In this document: piece by piece, positions 1 through 6,032 of the stretch
How positions within the stretch are numbered: position 1 is the first letter of the stretch
Layout of the letters: each line of letters begins with the position of its first letter
Assembly: GCA_019113645.1 (NCBI GenBank)
Contig: DXGZ01000104.1
Coordinates: 1-38,888 of the forward strand
Source: Candidatus Mediterraneibacter vanvlietii
Lineage (GTDB): Bacteria > Bacillota > Clostridia > Lachnospirales > Lachnospiraceae
DNA length: 38,888 nt
Direction: 5' to 3'
Notes under the pieces: model-generated
Databases searched by the model: none
What the model was told of the DNA's origin: nothing
Seen by the model: only the letters and a program-made list of their open reading frames with translations
Translations under genes and position numbers: made by a program

Positions 1-192
1 AGGGGGACTGTGGGCGGCTGACTTCGGATGGGGATTAGTGAAACTTGGAGTGCCGGGGAGGGACGTTGGGGCAGACGGTGAGATTGTTTGAGCGAATGCG
101 AGTTGCTCACCGTCTGTCTCTGCTTTTAGTCTGTCCCCGGCACTCCTTAGTTTCCCTTATCCCCTGGAGCGGAAGCCGAACACAGTCCCCCT
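1..192. repeat. Large imperfect palindromic element, edge of window
   Basis: The first ~60 bases and bases ~130-192 are near-complementary: AGGGGGACTGTG at 1-12 matches CACAGTCCCCCT at 181-192, and GGAGTGCCGGGGA near 47 matches its complement near 137. An inner 11-bp stem (CAGACGGTGAG near 75 with CTCACCGTCTG near 108) closes the centre. The whole stretch could fold as one ~190-nt hairpin and may continue beyond the left edge. Open frames inside it are by-products of the palindrome. It is probably a MITE-like or REP-like intergenic repeat; a structured RNA is the alternative. Confidence 0.6.
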
Positions 193-278
193 CCCTGCAG
201 AATACGTCTTGTAAAGCCACTCTGTTTTCGTCCGATTTGAAACCGGTAATTATTGAACTAAATAGCGATTTTTCTTTG

Positions 279-307
279 TTGCAACCCAGATGGGAATCTA
301 CTATAAT
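279..307 (+). promoter_or_regulatory. Promoter of dacF-like gene
   Basis: TTGCAA at 279-284 and TATAAT at 302-307 are separated by 17 bases, a sigma-A-type promoter. It lies 35 bases before the dacF-like start codon, whose SD is GGAGG near 332. Confidence 0.6.
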
Positions 308-342
308 TAGGGAAAGATTGTTCCATCGGACGGAGGACGGAA

Positions 343-1893
343 ATGAGAAATATTGTAAAGCGCGCCGTTACCGGGATACTGGCTGTATCACTGGTAGCGG
401 CGCCTATGGGTAAGGCTTATGCGGAAGAAGAGACCGGAGAGGGGACGGAAGAGCTTACGCTGGAAGAGCAGCTGCAGGCTTCTTATGACATCGTTCCGGA
501 CAGCAACAGTATAGAAGGGTGGCCGCAGGGACCGCAGATCTATGGACATTCGGGGATTGTTATGGATATGGACAGCGGTGCGGTGCTCTATGAGAAGGCG
601 GCGGATGATCAGCATTATCCGGCGAGTATTACCAAGATGCTCACAGCGCTTGTCGCCCTTGAGAATTCCGAGCTTGATGATGAGGTGTATTTTTCAGAGG
701 ACAGCACTTCATTTCTGGAATATGGTGATGCCAGTATCGGAATGACGCCGGGTGAGATTCTCAGTATGAATGATGCGCTCTACGGTATGCTCCTGGCATC
801 GGCGAATGAAGTATCTTACGCCATTGCAGAGAGTGTAGGGAAACTGATGGGCGGCGACTATAATACATTCATCCAGGAGATGAATGACCGCTCGGCAGAG
901 CTCGGATGCACGGGTTCACACTGGGTGAATGCTAACGGGCTTCACGATGAGCAGCATTACACGACAGCAAGGGATATGGCGCTGATTACCTCGGCGCTCT
1001 ATCAGTTTGACGAGTTCAAGACAGTTTCTCAGACATTGAATTATACCATTGGTGAGACCAACCTGATGAAGGAGACCCGGACATTCCAGCAGAATCACAA
1101 GATGCTCTGGCCGGGGAATTATTACTATTATGAGTACTGTACTGGCGGCAAGACCGGCTATACGGATCAGTCGCGGACCACGCTTGTGACAACTGCTGAA
1201 AATGCAGGGCTTCGCCTGGTTGCAGTGATCCTTCAGGATGATGGAGACGTCTACGTGGATACCCGTTCCATGTTTGATTACGCGTATAATAATTTCTCTA
1301 AAGTATCTCTGAGTGATCAGACACTGCCGGAGGAGATTGAATCTTATACAGATCAGGAGGCTTACGTAGTGCTTCCGAATGGGGCGCAGTTTACTGATCT
1401 TGAGTATGAGATTACGCAGGATGATGAACAGTCATCTGCCGGAACCATAACCTATACGTATAACGGACAGAATGTGGGAAGCGCAGCGGTTACACTGTCA
1501 GAGTCTTATCTGGCAGGGCTTGCGGCAGAAAATGGAAATGCAGACGGGACGCAGGCCGATGGAGCGGACGGCAGAGCTCAGGAGGAAGGACTTCCGCTGC
1601 CTGTGATGATGCTGGCAGGGGCAGCAGTTGTGATCGCGCTTCTTTTTATCATCGGATTTGTTGTGACAGTAAAGATCCGCCTGGACAGACTGAGGAGGAA
1701 ACGCAGGAGGAAACAGGCACGGGCGCGGCAGATGGCGGAGGGACGCCAGCCGCAGAACGGATACCGGGTACAGAGATCAGGAGATCCGGCGAGACCCAGC
1801 GCGGGCGCGCGGCAGAGGCGGCCGGTTCAAAACAGGACGGCGCCGCGGCACTATGAGCCGGGACGGCGTGACCGGACTGGCGGATACAGATAA
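343..1893 (+). CDS. dacF: D-alanyl-D-alanine carboxypeptidase (DacF/PBP5 family)
   Basis: Serine-type D,D-carboxypeptidase that removes the terminal D-Ala from peptidoglycan pentapeptides outside the membrane. The 516-residue protein has a signal peptide (residues 1-28, ending AYA). The penicillin-binding motifs are all present: SITK with nucleophile S95 and K98, SAN at 153-155, and KTG at 270-272. A transmembrane helix lies at roughly 420-445, after a beta-rich stalk. Unlike PBP5, which ends in an amphipathic anchor, this protein continues into a ~70-residue cytoplasmic tail very rich in Arg. The start is set by GGAGG eight bases upstream. It is transcribed alone and ends in a terminator shared with the convergent AraC gene. 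The family call is secure; the exact paralogue (dacA, dacB or dacF) is not. Confidence 0.9.
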   Translation: MRNIVKRAVTGILAVSLVAAPMGKAYAEEETGEGTEELTLEEQLQASYDIVPDSNSIEGWPQGPQIYGHSGIVMDMDSGAVLYEKAADDQHYPASITKMLTALVALENSELDDEVYFSEDSTSFLEYGDASIGMTPGEILSMNDALYGMLLASANEVSYAIAESVGKLMGGDYNTFIQEMNDRSAELGCTGSHWVNANGLHDEQHYTTARDMALITSALYQFDEFKTVSQTLNYTIGETNLMKETRTFQQNHKMLWPGNYYYYEYCTGGKTGYTDQSRTTLVTTAENAGLRLVAVILQDDGDVYVDTRSMFDYAYNNFSKVSLSDQTLPEEIESYTDQEAYVVLPNGAQFTDLEYEITQDDEQSSAGTITYTYNGQNVGSAAVTLSESYLAGLAAENGNADGTQADGADGRAQEEGLPLPVMMLAGAAVVIALLFIIGFVVTVKIRLDRLRRKRRRKQARARQMAEGRQPQNGYRVQRSGDPARPSAGARQRRPVQNRTAPRHYEPGRRDRTGGYR

Positions 1894-1915
1894 AGAGTGG
1901 AAAACAGGAAAATGG

Positions 1916-1978
1916 AAAAACAGCGTCGGCGTACGGATGGAACGGAGTGTCCGTCCATTGTGCACCGGCGCTGTTTTT
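1916..1978. terminator. Bidirectional terminator between dacF and AraC gene
   Basis: AAAAACAGCG at 1916-1925 pairs perfectly with CGCTGTTTTT at 1969-1978. A secondary stem (ACGGAT with GTCCGT) lies inside. A-tract and T-tract at the two ends suit termination in both directions. The right arm just overlaps the stop of the minus-strand gene. Confidence 0.75.
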
Positions 1979-2972
1979 ATTTATACTGCCTGCGGTAATC
2001 TGTGGGCAGTATTTTCATGGTCTCCTTAAATGCTGCGGAAAATTTGCTCTGGCTCTCATATCCCACAGCCCGGGCAATATCCGCGATGCTGTCATCGCTC
2101 TCACGGAGCAGTTTCGCCGCATGTGCGATCCGGAACTGTTTCATATACGAGGCAATGGGCATTCCATACACGGATTTGAAGATACTTTTCAGGGCTGCGG
2201 TGTTGATCAGGTACTGCCGGGACAGTTCTTCAATCGTGTAGCGGCGCTCCGGGTGCTCTGTTATGAGATCGTGGATCTGGCGTATGATTTCCACCTGTTC
2301 AGAATAATGAAGATCCAGTGTCCTCCCGCAGGGAGGCTCCGTAATGGTCAAAAAGATCAGAAGTTCCTGGCATTTCAGCTTCAGAAAGGGAATCTTAAGT
2401 TGTTCGGGAAGGTCATAGACTTCTGAGAAAATATGCTCAATATGGGGGCTTGCAGGCAGGGCGGCGGTCTCTTTTGAACCGCAGAATTTCCGGCAGAGCG
2501 CCTCCGCATCCGCCTCTGCTTCTGCGAGAAGTTCCGGGCGGTTTGTTTTCAGAACCTCCGTGTCGAGGGAGACGGACAGCCCTTCATAGTACCCGAGCGG
2601 AAGTGAGATTTCCGAGTCAAGGCATTTATCCGTAAAATGGAAGGCGAGATCTCCGCTTCCGAAATACAGACTCAGCCCGCCATGCATCTTCCACCCGATC
2701 CGTCCGCTTTTGCAGTGATCGACGGAAAGTACAGATGCTCCGTGTCTGTGGCAGAAGTGGAACCGGCTGCCGAGAAAGCGCTGATAGGACAGTTCAATCC
2801 CCGGATAGAGCTCGTAAGTCTCGGTCTTCAGCCGGACGTCTGAAGGGTAGTCTGCATCACAGAATTGCTTAAGTTCGCCGGATGTGCCCAGGGGATGCCG
2901 GATATACAGGTAGCTTCCGCGCGGGACGTCGGACAGTTTTTCATTGATCTGGGATAAAATATCCTTTTCCAT
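1977..2972 (-). CDS. AraC family transcriptional regulator
   Basis: A 331-residue DNA-binding regulator. The C-terminal ~100 residues form the double helix-turn-helix of AraC/XylS proteins, including the second-helix signature with IADIARAVGYESQSKFSAAF followed by the family's typical P-x-x-Y-R ending (PTDYRR). The N-terminal ~220 residues are a poorly conserved ligand or dimerisation domain that I cannot match to a specific sensor type. The start is supported by AAGGAG seven bases upstream. It is followed by the ArsR gene on the same strand in the upstream direction, only 55 bases away, so it may be read through from that promoter. Its target genes are unknown. Confidence 0.85.
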   Translation of the reverse strand: MEKDILSQINEKLSDVPRGSYLYIRHPLGTSGELKQFCDADYPSDVRLKTETYELYPGIELSYQRFLGSRFHFCHRHGASVLSVDHCKSGRIGWKMHGGLSLYFGSGDLAFHFTDKCLDSEISLPLGYYEGLSVSLDTEVLKTNRPELLAEAEADAEALCRKFCGSKETAALPASPHIEHIFSEVYDLPEQLKIPFLKLKCQELLIFLTITEPPCGRTLDLHYSEQVEIIRQIHDLITEHPERRYTIEELSRQYLINTAALKSIFKSVYGMPIASYMKQFRIAHAAKLLRESDDSIADIARAVGYESQSKFSAAFKETMKILPTDYRRQYK

Positions 2973-3027
2973 AGAAATCTCCTTCTGAGTGTTGTTTTAT
3001 CTGCCTGTTATTTTATCGGCAGAATTA

Positions 3028-3420
3028 TTACTGTCCACCATCCTGGGTTCTGGGACAGGTGATCTTCCCCAGCTTTTCGATCATGTGATGAAGCATCTGT
3101 GCCAGCTCTGTATCCGCAGTCCGGTAATACATCTCTTTTCCTTCCCTTCTGCTTACAATCAGCCCGCTGCTCTTTAAGAGGCGCAGATGATGGGAGACGG
3201 CCGGACTGGTCATATTTACAATCGCCGCAATATTCAGCACACATTCCTCACAGTGGCAGAGAAGCCAGAAGATGCGGAGTCGGCTGGGATCGCCGAGCTG
3301 CTTGAGTGCCTCGGAGACGCCGGCGATTTCCTCCTCGCCGGGGAGGTGTGCCTTGATCTTCTCTTCATCCTGGCTGTGGTGGTGCGGCAGTAAAATCTGA
3401 TTATCTTCTTTATTATTCAT
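3028..3420 (-). CDS. ArsR/SmtB family metal-responsive repressor (CadC-like)
   Basis: A 130-residue winged-helix repressor. The recognition helix region reads NMTSPAVSHHLRLLKSSGL and the wing RREGKEMYY, both typical of ArsR/SmtB proteins. A CHCEECVLNI segment sits where CadC and ArsR proteins place metal-binding cysteines, and an N-terminal HHHSQ cluster and a late HHMIEK may add ligands. It is divergent from the HMA and P-type ATPase genes, the usual arrangement for a sensor that releases its operator when Zn, Cd or Pb binds. The ATG at 3420 is preferred because GGAG lies nine bases before it; an in-frame TTG at 3456 lacks an SD. Family call is firm, metal identity is inferred. Confidence 0.85.
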   Translation of the reverse strand: MNNKEDNQILLPHHHSQDEEKIKAHLPGEEEIAGVSEALKQLGDPSRLRIFWLLCHCEECVLNIAAIVNMTSPAVSHHLRLLKSSGLIVSRREGKEMYYRTADTELAQMLHHMIEKLGKITCPRTQDGGQ

Positions 3421-3480
3421 AGTGCATTGCTCCAATCGGAAATACTTTTCGCCCAAACGGGAAAACTCATGGTTTCTCTC

Positions 3481-3533
3481 TTGACTAATTATATAATTCG
3501 AAGTACATTATAGTCAACAATTAAATAATTGTT
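3481..3533. promoter_or_regulatory. Divergent promoters and ArsR-type operator
   Basis: TTGACT at 3481-3486 with TACATT at 3504-3509 (17-base spacer) reads rightward to the HMA gene. On the other strand TTGACT (3517-3512) with TATAAT (3493-3488) and an 18-base spacer reads leftward to the arsR gene, so the two promoters overlap face to face. A perfect 8-2-8 inverted repeat, AACAATTA-AA-TAATTGTT at 3516-3533, overlaps the leftward -35 box and lies just downstream of the rightward promoter. It is the likely repressor operator. Confidence 0.65.
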
Positions 3534-3578
3534 TAATCAATAGAAGGAAAAGAGATTCAGATATAAAGGAGAAGAAAG

Positions 3579-3797
3579 ATGAAAAAAACCTACAAGATTG
3601 ATGTTGACTGTGCAAACTGTGCAAACAAAATGGAACAGGCTGCGAAGGAGACAGCAGGAGTAAAGGATGCTGTTGTGAACTTCATGACACTGAAGATGAA
3701 TGTGGAGTTTGAAGAAGGTCATGACGCGAAGACAGTCATGAAAGAAGTACTTAAGAACTGCAAGAAAGTAGAAGACGACTGCGAGATCTTTATTTAA
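3579..3797 (+). CDS. Free-standing heavy-metal-associated (HMA) domain protein
   Basis: A 72-residue ferredoxin-like metal carrier. The metal-binding loop reads DCANCANKM, a CxxC motif in the HMA position. The rest follows the beta-alpha-beta-beta-alpha-beta pattern of CopZ and of ATPase N-terminal domains. The downstream P-type ATPase lacks its own HMA domain, so this protein most likely supplies that function in trans. The SD is AAGGAG seven bases before the ATG. The gene is the first of the operon and is separated from the ATPase by 180 bases that contain a palindromic repeat and a second hairpin. Confidence 0.85.
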   Translation: MKKTYKIDVDCANCANKMEQAAKETAGVKDAVVNFMTLKMNVEFEEGHDAKTVMKEVLKNCKKVEDDCEIFI

Positions 3798-3800
3798 CCA

Positions 3801-3884
3801 TAACAGTTCAGCCATGGGGCTGTACGGGAGAGAAAATCATGCTCGCATGATTTTTCGAGCGGACAGAACCATGAGCGGAGCAGC
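3801..3884 (+). repeat. Palindromic repeat, copy 1
   Basis: This sequence starts four bases after the HMA stop codon. Its core AAAATCATG-CTCG-CATGATTTT is a near-perfect hairpin, and imperfect outer arms (CAGCCATGG region and ACCATGAGC region) extend it. The same element occurs in reverse orientation at 5863-5950, with ~60 bases nearly identical, so the two copies bracket the ATPase gene. Confidence 0.75.
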
Positions 3885-3908
3885 CCCGGGAGGGAAGGTA
3901 TCCCGGGG
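3884..3908. other. Short GC-rich hairpin before ATPase gene
   Basis: CCCCGGGA at 3884-3891 pairs perfectly with TCCCGGGG at 3901-3908 over a 9-base loop. No T-run follows, so it is not a standard terminator. It may protect or process the mRNA between the HMA and ATPase genes. Confidence 0.45.
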
Positions 3909-3978
3909 TGCATATATGCCAAACGGATAAACGATTAAGCATATATTTAATTAAAAAAGAGTGAGAGAGGAAGACAGT

Positions 3979-5862
3979 ATGACGAAAAAACAGAAAAAAA
4001 TGCTCATCAGGATTCTGATTGCAGCGGCTCTCCTGATCGGGTTTAATTTCCTTCCGGTCACCGGTTACGTCAGATTTATCCTGTATCTGATACCGTATCT
4101 GATTATCGGATATGATATCCTGATCAAGGCATTTAAGGGAATTAAGAACCGGCAGCCATTTGATGAGAGCCTCCTGATGGCGATTGCCACGATTGGGGCC
4201 ATGGCGATTGCCGTATATGATGACGGCGACTATACCGAAGCGATTGCCGTTATGCTGTTCTATCAGATCGGAGAGTGGTTCCAGAGCTATGCCGTTGGGA
4301 AAAGCCGCAGAAATATCAGCGAGCTGATGGACATCCGTCCGGATTATGCCAACATCGAGGCAGATGGAAAACTGGAGCAGGTAGATCCGGATGAGGTAGA
4401 AGTCGGATCTGTGATCGTGGTTCAGCCCGGAGAAAAAGTCCCGATTGACGGAATTATCATAGAGGGGAATACGGTTCTGAATACGAGCGCTCTGACCGGA
4501 GAGAGCCTTCCGCGGGAGGCGGAAGCAGGCGATGAGGTCATCAGCGGATGCATCAATATGACCGGACTCTTAAAGATAAAGACAACAAAGGAGTTCGGAG
4601 ATTCTACGGTTTCGAAGATCCTGGATCTTGTGGAGAATGCAAGTTCCAGAAAATCAAAGTCAGAAGCATTTATCACGAAATTCGCCCGGATCTATACTCC
4701 GGCGGTTGTGTACAGCGCCATTGCCCTTGCCATTCTGCCGCCCCTGGTCAGGATGTTCGGACTGGGAACTGCGCCTGAGTGGGGATCCTGGGTCTACCGT
4801 GCGCTTACTTTTCTGGTGATCAGCTGTCCGTGCGCGCTGGTGATCAGTATTCCGTTAAGTTTCTTTGCGGGAATCGGCGGCGCCAGCAACGCCGGCGTGC
4901 TGGTGAAAGGCTCCAACTATCTGGAAACCCTTTCCCAGACAAAGTATGTTGTGTTTGACAAGACCGGAACTCTGACGCAGGGCGTGTTCGAAGTAAATGC
5001 AGTGCACCACAATTCCATGGATCAGGAGAAGCTCCTCGAGTATGCGGCGCTGGCGGAGAGCGCGTCTTCCCATCCGATCAGCAAGAGTCTGCAGCGGGCT
5101 TACGGGAAAGAGATTGACCGCAGCCGCGTGACAGAGATTCAGGAGCTCAGCGGAAACGGAGTGACCGCGAAAGTAGACGGCATTGAAGTTGCGGCAGGAA
5201 ATTCAAAGCTGATGGACCGGCTTGGCGTGGCATGGATCGACTGCCATCATGCGGGAACGATCATCCATATGGCTGTGAACGGTGAATACGCAGGCCATAT
5301 TGTGATCTCCGATGTTGAGAAACCGCATGCAAGAGAGGCTGTTCAGGCATTGAAGAAAGCTGGCGTGGAGAAGACGGTTATGCTCACAGGAGATTCCCGG
5401 AAAGTGGCGGAGCATGTGGCCGCAGATCTTGGTATCGATGAAGTGCACGCAGAACTTCTTCCGGCGGATAAAGTGGCGAAGGTGGAAGAGCTGCTGAAAA
5501 AGAAACCGGAGAAGGGCAGACTGGCATTTGTCGGCGATGGTATCAACGATGCGCCGGTGCTCTCCAGAGCGGATATCGGTATCGCCATGGGCGCTATGGG
5601 ATCGGATGCCGCCATCGAGGCAGCGGACGTGGTTCTCATGGACGACGATCCCCTCAAGATCGCGAAGGCGATCAGGATATCCAGAAAATGTCTGCGCATT
5701 GTCTATGAAAATATCTGGTTCGCTATTGGAATCAAAATGATCTGTCTGCTGCTCGGTGCAGTCGGAATTGCGAACATGTGGCTTGCGATTTTTGCAGATG
5801 TAGGCGTGATGATTATCGCAGTGCTCAATGCGATACGGGCGCTGTTTGTGAAGGGATTATAG
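3979..5862 (+). CDS. Heavy-metal-translocating P1B-type ATPase (Zn/Cd/Pb class)
   Basis: A 627-residue membrane pump that exports divalent soft metals using ATP. Visible landmarks are the TGES actuator loop, the CPC membrane motif (C283-P284-C285) within SCPCALVIS, the phosphorylated Asp in DKTGTLT (D327), the SSHPIS HP locus of the nucleotide-binding domain, and GDGINDAPVL near the C-terminus. The SCPCALVISIP form of the motif is typical of ZntA/CadA pumps rather than copper pumps. There is no N-terminal HMA domain; the neighbouring 72-residue protein appears to replace it. ATG 3979 is chosen over GTG 3961 because GAGGAAG lies five bases before it. It follows the ArsR-regulated HMA gene. Substrate is inferred from motif class and sensor type. 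Confidence 0.9.
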   Translation: MTKKQKKMLIRILIAAALLIGFNFLPVTGYVRFILYLIPYLIIGYDILIKAFKGIKNRQPFDESLLMAIATIGAMAIAVYDDGDYTEAIAVMLFYQIGEWFQSYAVGKSRRNISELMDIRPDYANIEADGKLEQVDPDEVEVGSVIVVQPGEKVPIDGIIIEGNTVLNTSALTGESLPREAEAGDEVISGCINMTGLLKIKTTKEFGDSTVSKILDLVENASSRKSKSEAFITKFARIYTPAVVYSAIALAILPPLVRMFGLGTAPEWGSWVYRALTFLVISCPCALVISIPLSFFAGIGGASNAGVLVKGSNYLETLSQTKYVVFDKTGTLTQGVFEVNAVHHNSMDQEKLLEYAALAESASSHPISKSLQRAYGKEIDRSRVTEIQELSGNGVTAKVDGIEVAAGNSKLMDRLGVAWIDCHHAGTIIHMAVNGEYAGHIVISDVEKPHAREAVQALKKAGVEKTVMLTGDSRKVAEHVAADLGIDEVHAELLPADKVAKVEELLKKKPEKGRLAFVGDGINDAPVLSRADIGIAMGAMGSDAAIEAADVVLMDDDPLKIAKAIRISRKCLRIVYENIWFAIGIKMICLLLGAVGIANMWLAIFADVGVMIIAVLNAIRALFVKGL

Positions 5863-5950
5863 GTAACAGCTCAGCTCATGGAACTGCCCGATCGAAAAAT
5901 CATGCGAGCATGATTTTCTCTCCTAAGCAGCTCCATGGCTGAACTGTTAC
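5863..5950 (-). repeat. Palindromic repeat, copy 2 (inverted)
   Basis: This element begins one base after the ATPase stop codon. Its ends GTAACAGCTCAG and CTGAACTGTTAC are near inverted repeats ~24 bases long, and the core AAAATCATG-CGAG-CATGATTTT forms an inner hairpin. Reverse-complementing it gives a near match to 3801-3884. The complete palindrome suggests a mobile or once-mobile REP-like unit. Confidence 0.75.
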
Positions 5951-5979
5951 AATAATTATAAAAAGGGACACCCTGAAAG

Positions 5980-6032
5980 TCAGTTTGGGACGTAGTGAAA
6001 TTGAATTTGACTACGTCCCAAACTGATATTTT
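5980..6032 (+). terminator. Terminator after ATPase, convergent with helicase
   Basis: A perfect 16-bp stem, TCAGTTTGGGACGTAG at 5980-5995 and its complement at 6011-6026, has a 15-base loop and is followed by TATTTTTT. It ends the rightward metal operon; the leftward helicase transcript also runs into it. Confidence 0.85.

Noticed and set aside
45-413. 122-residue open frame at the left edge
   Set aside because: It lies in the palindrome and overlaps the dacF start in another frame; no SD, composition not protein-like.
3801-5950. Composite transposon around the ATPase gene
   Set aside because: No transposase is present and the repeats are short palindromes, more like REP/MITE units; the ATPase matches its ArsR-HMA neighbours.
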